NCBI RefSeq assembly: GCF_014646015.1
Contig: NZ_BMMQ01000002.1
Span: 62,277 to 126,276, forward strand
Direction: 5' to 3'
Length of the DNA stretch: 64,000 nucleotides
DNA from: Microbacterium nanhaiense
GTDB lineage: Bacteria; Actinomycetota; Actinomycetes; Actinomycetales; Microbacteriaceae
A program made the position numbers and the translations under genes. The notes under the pieces are model-generated. The model made no database searches. It worked only from the letters and a program-made list of their open reading frames with translations, and had not been told where the DNA came from. Shown here in pieces: positions 23,827-32,602 of the stretch (positions are counted from its first letter, which is position 1; every line of letters starts with the position of its first letter).

Positions 23827-25442
23827 TCGCCCACCTGTTCCGCATCGCGCGACCCGCCTGGCCGTGGCTGGCAGGATCCCTCCTCGCGCGCGCCGTCAAC
23901 CTCGCCGCCGCGATCGCGCTGGCGGCGGTACCGGCATGGGCGATCGCGCACGCCTGGGGTGGCGGGGGCGTCTCCGTCGCCGCGTTCGCCGTGACGATGG
24001 TCGCCCTCGCCCTGATCGCCGGCGCCGCTCGATACCTCGAGCACTACCTCGGCCACCGCGCGGCGTTCGATCTGCTCGCCGAGATGCGGCTGGCGTTCTT
24101 CGATGCCGTCGCCCCGCTCTCGGCCGACGACGAATCGTCCGCGTCGGCCGAGCTCACGACCGTCGCTACCCGCGACATCGACCGCATCGAGGTGTTCTTC
24201 GCCCACACGATCGTGCCGGCGCTGACCGCGATCATCGTGCCGGTGGGCGTCACTGCGGCGATCTGGGCGACGACCGGGGGCGGGGCCGCCGCGCTCGCGG
24301 CCGCGGCATTCGTGGTGGGTGCGGTCCTCATCCCGCTGATCGGCGCCCGCACCGCGCGGCGCGCGGCCGAGACGACGGCGGCCGTGCGAGCGCGGATCGC
24401 CGACCATCTCGCAAGCGATGTCGCGGGTCTCGCGGAGATCCGCACGCTGCGCGCCGAGGAGGCTCGGATGGCGGCACTCGACGACCTCGGGGAAGAACTT
24501 GCGGCGGCGTCTCGGCGCAGCGGAGCGGTGACGGCGCTGCGGCGCGGGCTGACGATCGTGTGGCCGACCGCGGCCGCCATCGGGATCCTCGCTCTCGCCG
24601 ACCGGGGCGACCTCGCGGCGCACCTGGTCGCGGCGGTCGCCGTGGTCGCCGCGGCGCCCGCCGCCGGCGCCGTCGAGGCATTCGCCCGCAGCCTTCCGGC
24701 CGCGCTCGCGGCCGCGCGGCGCTACCTCGACATCGTCGGACGAGCGCCCGGCATCCTCGACCCCGCCGACCCCGAGGACATCCCCCGCGGACCCCTGGGC
24801 CTTCGGCTGCGGGGCCTCGCCTACGGCTACGGGGACGCGCAGGTGTTCGCCGGGCTCGACGTCGATGCCGCGCCCGGCGGCTCGCTCGGGATCGTCGGAG
24901 CGTCCGGCTCCGGGAAATCGACGCTCGCATCGCTCCTCGTGCGCCAGCGCGATCCGCAGGCGGGCACGATCGAGCTCGTCGGCGCGGAGGGATCCGTCGA
25001 GCTGCGGCGCGTGCGCCTCGCCGAGCTGCGGCGCGCCGTCGCGATCGTCGAGCAGCGACCCGTCTTCATCTCGGGAAGCGTGCTGGACAACCTTCGCTTC
25101 GGCAACCCGCAGCTGACCGAGGAAGGCGCGTGGGCGGCGCTCGAACGCGCGGCGCTCGCCGAGGACGTGCGCGCCCACCCGGAGGGGCTGCACACGCGCC
25201 TGTCGGAGGACGCGCTCTCGCTCTCGGGAGGTCAGCGGCAACGCCTCGCCCTCGCCCGCGCCCTCGCCCGCGGGCCGCGGATCGTCATCCTCGACGAGGC
25301 GACGAGCCACCAGGATCCCGCGACGGCGCGGGCGGTCCGCGAGGGCGTCGCCGCCCTCCCGGAGGCGACGCTGGTGGTCATCGCGCATCGCCGTGCGGCG
25401 CTGGACGGAATCGGCGATATCGTCCGAATGGGCGAGGGCTGA
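23823..25442 (+). CDS. ABC exporter half-transporter, CydC-like
   Basis: 539 residues. The N-terminal transmembrane domain covers residues 10-310; the ATPase domain has Walker A GASGSGKST near residue 360, signature LSGGQRQRL and Walker B IVILDEATSHQD. In both halves the residue after Walker B is Glu, so both ATP sites could be active. The ATG overlaps the stop of the upstream half (ATGA), implying coupled translation and a one-to-one heterodimer in the cytoplasmic membrane. It ends about 50 bases before ftsE, which appears to have its own start signals. Confidence 0.82.
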   Translation: MIAHLFRIARPAWPWLAGSLLARAVNLAAAIALAAVPAWAIAHAWGGGGVSVAAFAVTMVALALIAGAARYLEHYLGHRAAFDLLAEMRLAFFDAVAPLSADDESSASAELTTVATRDIDRIEVFFAHTIVPALTAIIVPVGVTAAIWATTGGGAAALAAAAFVVGAVLIPLIGARTARRAAETTAAVRARIADHLASDVAGLAEIRTLRAEEARMAALDDLGEELAAASRRSGAVTALRRGLTIVWPTAAAIGILALADRGDLAAHLVAAVAVVAAAPAAGAVEAFARSLPAALAAARRYLDIVGRAPGILDPADPEDIPRGPLGLRLRGLAYGYGDAQVFAGLDVDAAPGGSLGIVGASGSGKSTLASLLVRQRDPQAGTIELVGAEGSVELRRVRLAELRRAVAIVEQRPVFISGSVLDNLRFGNPQLTEEGAWAALERAALAEDVRAHPEGLHTRLSEDALSLSGGQRQRLALARALARGPRIVILDEATSHQDPATARAVREGVAALPEATLVVIAHRRAALDGIGDIVRMGEG

Positions 25443-25491
25443 TCGTGTCGATGCGGGCTCTCATATGCGCGGCGCGTACCCTCGAGACGAG

Positions 25492-26430
25492 ATGATTCGG
25501 TTCGAGAACGTCACCCAGCGCTATCGCGGCACCCCGCAGCCCGCGCTCGACGGCGTCGACTTTGAGGTGGAGCGCGGCGAGTTCGTGTTCCTGGTCGGCG
25601 CGTCGGGTTCGGGCAAGTCGTCGTGCCTGTCCCTCATTACGCGTGAGATCACGCCGAGCGAGGGCCGCGTCCTCGTGCTCGGCCGCGATACTCGCACGCT
25701 GAGCGATCGACGCACGCCCTATTTCCGTCGCAACATCGGTACGGTCTACCAGGACTTCCGACTGCTCGAGAAGAAGACCGTCTCGCAGAACATCGCGTAC
25801 GCGTTGCGCGTCATCGGGCGGTCGAGGGCGTTCATCAAGCACTCCGTCCCCGAGGTCCTGGAGCGCGTCGGGCTCGACGGCAAAGGCAAGCGCCTGCCAT
25901 CCGAGCTGTCCGGCGGCGAGCGGCAGCGCGTCGCGATCGCGCGCGCGATCGTCAACGGACCCCAGATCGTTCTCGCCGACGAGCCGACGGGCAACCTCGA
26001 CCCGACCACCTCGGTGGAGATCATGCGCCTGCTCGAGCAGATCAACGCCGACGGAACCACCGTCGTGATGGCCACGCACGAGGCCGGCTTCGTCGACAAG
26101 ATGCGACGCCGCGTCATCGAGCTGAACGACGGCCGACTCGTCCGCGACGAGCTGGGCGGCGCCTATGGCGACACCTCCGCCCTCGCGACGCTGCGCCCCG
26201 AGGTCGTCCGCGGCGCCTCGGCGCAGCAGGCGTTCACGGCCGCGACCGAGCTGCGCCGCGATGTGGAGGAGGGGCGCGTCGAGCCGGTGACCTCGGTCGA
26301 CCTGCCGGCGCAGCGTGACGCGGCACCCGCGCCGGCGCCCGCACCGATCACGGTCGACGTCGACGAGGTCGGCATGGCCGACCGTCTCGGCATCGACGGA
26401 TCCGACGACGAAGTGGGCCCGACCTCATGA
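25492..26430 (+). CDS. ftsE: Cell division ATP-binding protein FtsE, C-terminally extended
   Basis: 312 residues. Residues 1-225 are a standard FtsE ATPase: Walker A GASGSGKSS, Q-loop VYQDFRLL, signature LSGGERQRV and Walker B IVLADEPTGNLD. Together with FtsX it forms a mechanotransmitting complex that activates peptidoglycan hydrolases at the septum. FtsE is normally about 225-230 residues; here about 85 extra residues follow, including a PAPAPAP stretch and an acidic end. The gene overlaps ftsX by four bases. A TACCCT hexamer nine bases before the start may be a -10 box. Confidence 0.95.
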   Translation: MIRFENVTQRYRGTPQPALDGVDFEVERGEFVFLVGASGSGKSSCLSLITREITPSEGRVLVLGRDTRTLSDRRTPYFRRNIGTVYQDFRLLEKKTVSQNIAYALRVIGRSRAFIKHSVPEVLERVGLDGKGKRLPSELSGGERQRVAIARAIVNGPQIVLADEPTGNLDPTTSVEIMRLLEQINADGTTVVMATHEAGFVDKMRRRVIELNDGRLVRDELGGAYGDTSALATLRPEVVRGASAQQAFTAATELRRDVEEGRVEPVTSVDLPAQRDAAPAPAPAPITVDVDEVGMADRLGIDGSDDEVGPTS

Positions 26431-27338
26431 AGCTCTCTCTCGTTCTCTCCGAGGCCTTCCAGGGCATCCGGCGCAACCTGGCGACCGTCATCTCGGTCGT
26501 GCTCGTCACTTTCGTCTCGCTCACCTTCGTCGGCGCGGCGATCCTGCTCGGCGCGCAGCTGCAGCGCACGAGCGACTACTTCCAGGATCGCGCGAAGGTC
26601 GACATCTACATGTGCTCGGAGATCTCCGACACCGATACCTGCCTCGACGGCATCGCAACCGAGGAGCAGACGGCCGCCGTGCAGGAACGGCTCGAGTCCG
26701 ATGTGCTCGCGCCCCTCATCGACGGCTTCACGTACGAGACGCCGCAAGAGGCGCACGATTCGATGCTCGAGACCTTCGGCGACGAACTGGCGGGGCTCCT
26801 CACGGTCGAGCAGACGAGCGCGATTTATCACGTCGAGCTCAAGGATCCGGAGCAGACCCCCGTCATCACCGACGCCTTCGCCGATGTGGCGGGCGTCGAG
26901 GAGGTCACCGATCAGCTCGACTACCTCGAGCCGATCTTCCGAGGCCTCACCATCGCCGCGTACATCGCGGTCGGCATCGCCGCGATCATGCTCTTCTCGG
27001 CGGTGCTGATGATCGGCACGACGATCCGCATCTCGGCGATCACGCGCGAGCGCGAGGTCGAGATCATGCGTTTCGTCGGCGCCTCCAACGGCACGATCCG
27101 CACGCCGTTCGTGCTCGAGGGCGTGATCGCCGCGCTGATCGGCGGTCTCCTCGCGAGCGCCGCGCTCGTCGGAGGCATGCACTTCGGTATCGAGGGATAC
27201 CTGGCCCGCGAGGTCACGGCCATCCCGTGGGTCAGCTTCGCCGACACCTGGTATGTGATCCCCGCGATCATCCTGCTCGGCATCGTCTTCGCCGCGATCT
27301 CCGGATCCGTCGCATCGAGCCGCGCGCTGCGGCGCTGA
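26427..27338 (+). CDS. ftsX: Cell division protein FtsX
   Basis: 303 residues with the FtsX layout: N-terminal cytoplasmic tail, first membrane helix (NLATVISVVLVTFVSLTFVG), an extracytoplasmic domain of about 130 residues containing two cysteines (MCSEISDTDTC), then three helices from residue 170. It is the membrane partner of FtsE and controls peptidoglycan hydrolysis during division and elongation. It is coupled to ftsE by ATGA overlap and precedes smpB, the usual actinobacterial order. Confidence 0.95.
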   Translation: MKLSLVLSEAFQGIRRNLATVISVVLVTFVSLTFVGAAILLGAQLQRTSDYFQDRAKVDIYMCSEISDTDTCLDGIATEEQTAAVQERLESDVLAPLIDGFTYETPQEAHDSMLETFGDELAGLLTVEQTSAIYHVELKDPEQTPVITDAFADVAGVEEVTDQLDYLEPIFRGLTIAAYIAVGIAAIMLFSAVLMIGTTIRISAITREREVEIMRFVGASNGTIRTPFVLEGVIAALIGGLLASAALVGGMHFGIEGYLAREVTAIPWVSFADTWYVIPAIILLGIVFAAISGSVASSRALRR

Positions 27339-27340
27339 GA

Positions 27341-27354
27341 ACCAGTAGACTGGT
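27341..27354. promoter_or_regulatory. Palindrome containing a -10-like hexamer upstream of smpB
   Basis: ACCAGTAGACTGGT is a perfect palindrome with AG at the centre, and contains TAGACT (27346-27351). It starts three bases after the ftsX stop codon. It may be an smpB promoter with an embedded operator, or a small hairpin. Confidence 0.35.
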
Positions 27355-27388
27355 CGGCTGTTGCCCAATTACTGACAGGAGGTGCGCG

Positions 27389-27865
27389 ATGGCACGCGAA
27401 CAGGGCGAAAAAGTCGTGGCAACGAACCGCCGCGCACGGCATCTGTACACGATCGAGAAGACCTACGAGGCGGGCATCGCCCTGATGGGCACCGAGGTGA
27501 AGTCGCTCCGCGAGGGACACGCCAACCTCAGCGACGGCTACGCCTTCATCGACCGAGGCGAGGCGTGGCTCGATCAGGTCAACATCCCGCAGTACTCGCA
27601 GGGCACGTGGACCAATCACGCCGCCAAGCGGCAGCGCAAGCTCCTTCTGCACAAGGAGGAGATCGCCAAGCTCGGGCAGAAGGTCGCCGTCGGCGGCTAC
27701 ACCCTCGTTCCCCTGCGGTTGTACTTCTCGAACGGTCGCGCGAAGGTCGAGATCGGGCTCGCGAAGGGCAAGACCGAGTACGACAAGCGTCACACCCTTC
27801 GCGAGCGTCAGGACAAGCGCGAAGCCGATCGCGCCATGCGCCTGCGCAACCGCATGGGGGAGTAG
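27389..27865 (+). CDS. smpB: SsrA-binding protein SmpB
   Basis: 158 residues. It binds tmRNA and delivers it to stalled ribosomes for trans-translation. Conserved blocks include NRRARHLYTIEKTYEAGIALMGTEVKSLREG at the start, a central YSQGTWTNHAAKRQRKLLLHK, and the lysine-rich tail KGKTEYDKRHTLRERQ. The ATG follows a strong ribosome binding site (AGGAGG). I did not find the tmRNA gene in the window, although it often lies nearby. Confidence 0.97.
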   Translation: MAREQGEKVVATNRRARHLYTIEKTYEAGIALMGTEVKSLREGHANLSDGYAFIDRGEAWLDQVNIPQYSQGTWTNHAAKRQRKLLLHKEEIAKLGQKVAVGGYTLVPLRLYFSNGRAKVEIGLAKGKTEYDKRHTLRERQDKREADRAMRLRNRMGE

Positions 27866-27936
27866 TCGGCGGAGGGGCCGCTCGCCCTTTCCACAGGCAT
27901 AAACGCTAACCCGGCGGAAGGCCTAGCCTGGGGCGC

Positions 27937-28401
27937 ATGACGGATGCGCTGATGATCGCGGCCCAGGCGGGCTTCGTCGTCATGGGCGTGTGGGTGACCC
28001 ACGTCGATATCCACGAGCACCGGATCCCGAACCGCCTCGTCGTCACACTCGCGGGCCTGCTGCTCGCGCTCTGCGCGGCGGCCTCGGTCGCGGGAGGATC
28101 GATCGCGCCGCTCGGTCGGGCCGCCGCGGGCGCCGTCCTGCTGGGCGGCGTGTACGGGATCCTTCGCGCGGCCAGCCGCGGCGCCCTCGGCGGCGGCGAC
28201 GTCAAGCTCGCCGTCCCCGTCGGCTTCCTCCTCGCGTGGGACGGCTGGGCGCCGCTTCTCGTGGGCAGCGGGCTCGCGTTCGTGATCGGCGGCATCTGGT
28301 CGACGGCCCTGCTTCTCGCCCGCCTCGGCACCGCCTCGACCGCCGTGGCATTCGGGCCGTTTATGGTGCTGGGCGCGGTCCTCGGGCTCGCGATCACGTA
28401 A
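27937..28401 (+). CDS. Type IV prepilin peptidase-like protein, A24 family
   Basis: 154 residues, membrane protein with about five helices. The two catalytic aspartates of A24 aspartic peptidases are visible: the first in HVDIHEHRIPN near residue 28, the second in GGGDVKLAVPVG near residue 88. It lacks the N-terminal methyltransferase domain of full PilD, like archaeal and actinobacterial (CpaA/TadV-type) versions. It would process prepilins or pseudopilins, but no pilus genes are in the window. TAGCCT at 27924-27929, seven bases before the ATG, suggests a leaderless mRNA. Confidence 0.85.
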   Translation: MTDALMIAAQAGFVVMGVWVTHVDIHEHRIPNRLVVTLAGLLLALCAAASVAGGSIAPLGRAAAGAVLLGGVYGILRAASRGALGGGDVKLAVPVGFLLAWDGWAPLLVGSGLAFVIGGIWSTALLLARLGTASTAVAFGPFMVLGAVLGLAIT

Positions 28402-28411
28402 CGTAACGGGC

Positions 28412-29452
28412 ATGGTGAGGATATTGGGGGCGATCAACGCCGCGGTGAAGCAGGTGCTGCGCCTGAGACTCGTGCGGGCCTTCTTCCTGTTCTCGGACCA
28501 CCGCGGCGGCCTCCTCGCCGCCGCGATCACCTACCGCATGCTCTTCGCGGTGTTCGCATCGGTGCTGCTCGGGTTCTCCATCGCGTCGTTCTGGCTCTCC
28601 ACGCGCAGCGATCTCTGGGACGCGCTCGTCGAGACGGTGGATCAGGTCGTGCCGGGCCTCATCGGCACCGGAGACGACGCGAACGTGCTGATCAACATCG
28701 ACCAGGTGCTCGAACAGCGCATCGGTTTCACCTTCGCGGGCGGTATCGGTGCCATCGCGCTGATCGCGGCGCTCCTCGGGGCGGTCGGCAATGTCCGGAT
28801 GTCGCTTCGGACGATCGCGGGCACGCGCCAGGACACCTCGAACGCCCTGATCATGAAGGGCGTCGACCTGCTCTTCGCGCTGTCGATCGGCGTGCTCATC
28901 GCGGCATCGGCGCTGGCGAGCTTCCTCGGATCCTCGTTCGTCGACCTGGTCCTGTCGTGGATCCACTTCGACGCGGGTGGCGGAGCGGAATTCGTCGCCC
29001 GCGCGGGCAGCGTCTTCGTGACCTTCGTGCTCGACGCCGTGATCATCGCGTGGCTGTTCTGGCTGCAGTCCGGCGTTCGCGCGGGGGTGCGCGCGATGAT
29101 CCCTGGCTCGCTGATCGGCGGCGCGGGGCTCGTGGTGCTGCAGCAGGCGTCGGGGCTGTTCGTCGGCGGCGCGAACAACAATCCGCTGTTCGGCGTGTTC
29201 ACCTCGCTCATCGCCCTCCTGCTCTGGTTCAACTTTTCGGCACAGGTCGTCCTGATCGCGTGCGCATACATCGTGACGACGGTGGAGGAGCAGCAGCAGC
29301 GCGTTGGCAGTGTCTACGGAGCGGAGACGCTCGCCCAGCGCACGGTTCGCGCCGCGGAACGCGATGTCGTCGTGGCGCAGGACGCCCTCAACGCGGCGCG
29401 CGAGGCGGAGCGTGAGGAGCGGGATAGGCTCGCGGCCCGCGAGCGCGCCTGA
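28412..29452 (+). CDS. YihY/BrkB family membrane protein
   Basis: 346 residues, about six membrane helices. Family features include DHRGGLLAAAITYRMLFAVFAS near residue 30, a helix-rich core and the block NNPLFGVFTSLIALLLWFNFSAQVVLIACAYI near residue 250. The C-terminal 60 residues are an alpha-helical, charged cytoplasmic tail (VVAQDALNAAREAEREERDR). The family is widespread, formerly annotated as ribonuclease BN by mistake, and its function is unresolved. TAACGT (28399-28404) lies seven bases before the ATG. Confidence 0.88.
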   Translation: MVRILGAINAAVKQVLRLRLVRAFFLFSDHRGGLLAAAITYRMLFAVFASVLLGFSIASFWLSTRSDLWDALVETVDQVVPGLIGTGDDANVLINIDQVLEQRIGFTFAGGIGAIALIAALLGAVGNVRMSLRTIAGTRQDTSNALIMKGVDLLFALSIGVLIAASALASFLGSSFVDLVLSWIHFDAGGGAEFVARAGSVFVTFVLDAVIIAWLFWLQSGVRAGVRAMIPGSLIGGAGLVVLQQASGLFVGGANNNPLFGVFTSLIALLLWFNFSAQVVLIACAYIVTTVEEQQQRVGSVYGAETLAQRTVRAAERDVVVAQDALNAAREAEREERDRLAARERA

Positions 29453-29501
29453 CGCCGCTCCGGCGGCGGGTTCTCGGATTCGCGCTGAGTAAGCTGGACG
29501 C

Positions 29502-30101
29502 ATGCCCGCTGAGCGCTCCGTGGAAATCGAGAAGAAGTTCGACGTCGAGGCCGGAACCCCCATTCCGGACTGGACGCGGGTGCCGGGCGTCGCCCGCGTG
29601 AGCGAGGGTGAAGAACGCCACCTCGACGCGGGCTACCTGGACACGGCGGATGCGCGGCTCGCGAAGTTCGGTGTCGCCGTGCGACGCCGCGTGGGTGGGC
29701 ACGATGCGGGATGGCACATCAAGGGCCCGCTCGTGAACGGTGCCCGCGTCGAGCTGGGCTGGCCGCTGACGGACGACGTGCCGGCGGAGCTCATGGCCGA
29801 GATCGCGCAGTGGACCGAGGATCGGTTGTCGCCCCTCGCGCGCATCGTCAACGACCGCACGGCGTACAACCTGCTCGACGAGAACGGCGGCGTCATCGCG
29901 GAGTTCGTGAACGACCGCGTGAAGGCGAGCGACCTGCGCCGAGGCGTCGACCGCGAGTGGTGCGAGTGGGAGATCGAGCTGGGCCCCGCGGCTCCCGAGG
30001 ACCACGAGGCGTTCTTCGCCGAGGTCGAGAGGATCGCCCTCGAGGCCGGCGCTACCAAGCCGTCCTCGGCCTCGAAGCTGGCCCGCGCCCTCGGCCGCTG
30101 A
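29502..30101 (+). CDS. CYTH domain phosphohydrolase-like protein
   Basis: 199 residues. The hallmark ExExK motif is EIEKK near residue 7, followed by alternating charged strands (YLDTADARLAKFGVAVRRRVGG; GWHIKGP) that form the triphosphate tunnel. CYTH proteins include thiamine triphosphatase, class IV adenylate cyclase and inorganic triphosphatases; no CHAD domain is fused here, so the substrate is unclear. TAAGCT (29490-29495), a six-base gap and the ATG indicate a leaderless transcript. A very large hairpin and a terminator follow. Confidence 0.87.
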   Translation: MPAERSVEIEKKFDVEAGTPIPDWTRVPGVARVSEGEERHLDAGYLDTADARLAKFGVAVRRRVGGHDAGWHIKGPLVNGARVELGWPLTDDVPAELMAEIAQWTEDRLSPLARIVNDRTAYNLLDENGGVIAEFVNDRVKASDLRRGVDREWCEWEIELGPAAPEDHEAFFAEVERIALEAGATKPSSASKLARALGR

Positions 30102-30107
30102 CCCTCC

Positions 30108-30172
30108 CTGACCGTGTCCCACTTGGTGCGGGTATAGCGCCTCCATTCCCGCCGAAACTGGGACACGGTCAG
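30108..30172. repeat. Large imperfect hairpin / palindromic element
   Basis: A perfect 14-base inverted repeat (CTGACCGTGTCCCA at 30108-30121 and its complement at 30159-30172) encloses a second short stem GCGGG/CCCGC. It lies between the CYTH stop codon and a separate standard terminator (30181-30209), so it is not needed for termination. It may be a dispersed extragenic palindrome. Confidence 0.6.
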
Positions 30173-30180
30173 CGAACGAC

Positions 30181-30209
30181 GAAGCCCGGGCCGATGGGGC
30201 CCGGGCTTC
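30181..30209. terminator. Bidirectional hairpin terminator
   Basis: GAAGCCCGGGCC pairs with GGCCCGGGCTTC around a short loop, between the convergent CYTH and lpdA genes. Confidence 0.8.
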
Positions 30210-30227
30210 GCCAGTGATCGGGATCGA

Positions 30228-31625
30228 TCACATGTTGATCATGTGACCCGCGAGGCCGTGGAAGGCCTCCTGCAGCGCCTCCGACAGCGTCGGGTGCGTG
30301 TGCACGTTGCGCGCCGCCTCAACGGCCGTGAGGTCCCACTTCTGCGCGAGCGTGAGCTCGGGCAGAAGCTCCGACACGTCGGGGCCGACCATGTGGCCAC
30401 CGAGCAGCTCGAGGTGCTCGGCATCGGCGATCAGCTTGACGAAGCCGACGGGCTCGCCGAGGCCGTTGGCCTTGCCGTTCGCGCTGAACGGGAACTTCGC
30501 GACCTTCACGTCGTAGCCCTCGGCCTTGGCCTGCTCCTCCGTGAGGCCGAAGCTTGCGACCTGCGGCGAGCAGAACGTGGCGCGCGGCATCATGCGGTAG
30601 TCGCCGAGGGTCTGGGTCTCGGCGCCGGCGATCGTCTCCGCCGCGACGACGGCCTGAGCCTCGGCGACGTGGGCGAGCTGGAGCTTCGCGGTGATGTCGC
30701 CGATCGCGTACACGCCGGGGACGTTGGTGCGCATGTAGTCGTCGATCGCGACGGCGCCGCGCTCGGTCAGCTGAACGCCGGTGTTTTCGAGGCCGTAGCC
30801 CTCGGTGCGGGGCGCGAAGCCGACCGACATGAGGACCTTGTCGGCGTCGAGCGTGCCCTCCGTGCCGTCCTTCTTCTTGTACGTCACGTGCACGCTGGTG
30901 CCGTTGTCATCGGCGGAGGTGACGCCCGTGGAGGTGAGGATGTCGATGCCGTACTTCTTGTACTGCTTCGCGATCTCCTTCGACACGTCGGCATCCTCGT
31001 TGGGGAGCACGCGGTCGGCGAACTCGACGATGGTGACCTTCACGCCGTAGTTCGACAGCACGTAGGCGAACTCCATGCCGATGGCGCCGGCGCCGACGAT
31101 GACGATCGAGCCCGGCAGCTCGCGGTCCATGATCTGCTCTTCGAACGAGACGACGTTCTTCGACAGCGTGACGCCGGGCAGCGAGCGGACGACGGATCCG
31201 GTGGAGATGATGACGTTGTCGGCCGTGATGCGCTCGACCGATCCATCGGCCTTCGTCACGTCGATGGTCTTCGCGTCGACGAAGGAGCCGCGGCCCTCGT
31301 ATTCGGTGACCTTGTTCTTCTTCATCAGGAAGTGGATGCCCTTGACGTGGGTCTCCGACACCTTGCGGCTGCGGTCGAACGCCGAGCCGAAGTCGAAGGT
31401 CACGCTGCCGGAGATTCCGAAGAGGTCAGCCTTGTGATTGAAGGTGTGGGCCACTTCCGCGTTCTTGAGGAGCGACTTCGAGGGAATGCAACCCACGTTG
31501 AGGCAGATACCGCCCCAGTACTTCTCTTCGATGATTGCGGTGTTGAGTCCGAGCTGTGCGGCGCGGACTGCGGCGACATAACCGCCGGGGCCGGCACCGA
31601 GAATGACGACGTCGTGATGAGCCAT
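30228..31625 (-). CDS. lpdA: Dihydrolipoyl dehydrogenase
   Basis: 465 residues. E3 component that reoxidises lipoamide in the pyruvate, 2-oxoglutarate and branched-chain 2-oxoacid dehydrogenase complexes. FAD-binding [17 protein letters not shown] is near residue 10, the redox-active disulfide is in [13 protein letters not shown] near residue 40, the NAD site is [10 protein letters not shown] near residue 177 and the C-terminal catalytic [13 protein letters not shown] is present. TAGGCT six bases before the ATG on the minus strand suggests a leaderless transcript. It is probably monocistronic; the CopC-like gene upstream is on the same strand, 54 bases away. Confidence 0.96.
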   Translation of the reverse strand: MAHHDVVILGAGPGGYVAAVRAAQLGLNTAIIEEKYWGGICLNVGCIPSKSLLKNAEVAHTFNHKADLFGISGSVTFDFGSAFDRSRKVSETHVKGIHFLMKKNKVTEYEGRGSFVDAKTIDVTKADGSVERITADNVIISTGSVVRSLPGVTLSKNVVSFEEQIMDRELPGSIVIVGAGAIGMEFAYVLSNYGVKVTIVEFADRVLPNEDADVSKEIAKQYKKYGIDILTSTGVTSADDNGTSVHVTYKKKDGTEGTLDADKVLMSVGFAPRTEGYGLENTGVQLTERGAVAIDDYMRTNVPGVYAIGDITAKLQLAHVAEAQAVVAAETIAGAETQTLGDYRMMPRATFCSPQVASFGLTEEQAKAEGYDVKVAKFPFSANGKANGLGEPVGFVKLIADAEHLELLGGHMVGPDVSELLPELTLAQKWDLTAVEAARNVHTHPTLSEALQEAFHGLAGHMINM

Positions 31626-31679
31626 GGTTCCAGCCTAATACCTGTACGGTGTACGGATCTTGACGGGTGAAAGACGCCG

Positions 31680-32492
31680 CTACGAGCGCCGCGACCGGGC
31701 GATCATCACGATGATGAAGGCGATCAGGACGAGCACGAGCGCGCCGCCGACGATCGCCACGACGGCCGGTGTCGACAGCGGACCCTCGCCCTCGATGATG
31801 GCCGGAGACGGATCCGGATCCTCGCTCGCCTCGGGATCGGAGGCGCCGGGTTCGGTGGTCTCCGCGGGATCCGGCGTGGATTCTTCGCTCGTCTCGCTCG
31901 GGGCCGCGCTGGGAGTCTCGCTGGGGGAGGCGCTCGGGGCGGCGCTGGGGGAGGTGCTGGGCGTGCCCTCGCCCGCCACGGCGTTCTCGGCGGTGAAGGT
32001 GAACATCTGGCTGTCGGGGTGCCCGTCGCCGTAGACGACCTGCCAGACGATCGTGTAGGTGCCGGCGGGCGCTCCCTGGTTGTCGACGTCGACCGACACC
32101 GTCGGGCCCTCGACGACCGCCTCGCCCGCGGCATAGTCCGTGCAGTCGCGGGTGTCCGCTCGGCCCGGATCCGCGATGAGTAGTCCCGCGTCGGCGCAGG
32201 TGTCGTCGTACACGCGAATCTGCGTCGTCGACTCGCCGCCCTGCTGCTGCTCCGTGGGAAGCGGCGGGGTGAGGTCGTCGCTGAACGTGAGCGAGACGCG
32301 GTCGGGGAGCGCGTCGATAACGCTGGCGCCGTCCGGCCCATCCGCCGCAGGACTGGTGTCGATGAGCGAGGAATGCGCGGACGCGGGGGCCGCGGCCGCA
32401 AGCGGCGCGACGAGGGCGACGACGCCGACGGCGGCGACCGACAGGGCGCGCAGCGCGCGCGTGGAGCGAGGGTGAGATGCGCGTGTGTTCAC
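31680..32492 (-). CDS. CopC-like copper-resistance domain protein, secreted and membrane-anchored
   Basis: 270 residues from a GTG start. It has an N-terminal signal peptide ending APASA, giving a mature N-terminus beginning His-Ser-Ser, the usual copper(II) ligand position of CopC. A CopC beta-sandwich follows (residues 35-170, with PDRVSLTFSDDL and YTIVWQVVYGDGHPDSQMFTFT), then a Pro/Ser/Thr/Glu-rich linker and one C-terminal membrane helix with a basic end. This is the YobA/CopC layout of actinobacteria, probably handling copper at the cell surface. The mature domain has two extra cysteines (DDTCADAG, RDCTDY) likely forming a disulfide. No CopD or YcnI partner is adjacent. Confidence 0.83.
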   Translation of the reverse strand: MNTRASHPRSTRALRALSVAAVGVVALVAPLAAAAPASAHSSLIDTSPAADGPDGASVIDALPDRVSLTFSDDLTPPLPTEQQQGGESTTQIRVYDDTCADAGLLIADPGRADTRDCTDYAAGEAVVEGPTVSVDVDNQGAPAGTYTIVWQVVYGDGHPDSQMFTFTAENAVAGEGTPSTSPSAAPSASPSETPSAAPSETSEESTPDPAETTEPGASDPEASEDPDPSPAIIEGEGPLSTPAVVAIVGGALVLVLIAFIIVMIARSRRS

Positions 32493-32602
32493 GAGCGACA
32501 CGGTACGCCGCACAGGTTTGCATCGCGTGAGAATCGGGCCCCGGATCTCGGCGCGTCGAGGGGATGGGATCCGATAAGCTGAAACAAACGGGAGGAGTGC
32601 GC

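Noticed and set aside
22194..25442. A 1082-residue plus-strand frame spanning both ABC genes
   Set aside because: Its first part is an out-of-frame reading of the first half-transporter. Only the segment from 23823 is real and belongs to the second half-transporter.
32564..32602. ATG at 32564 as the start of the GarA-like gene
   Set aside because: The GTG at 32603 has a strong GGAGGAG five bases upstream and matches the usual N-terminus length; the ATG has no such signal.
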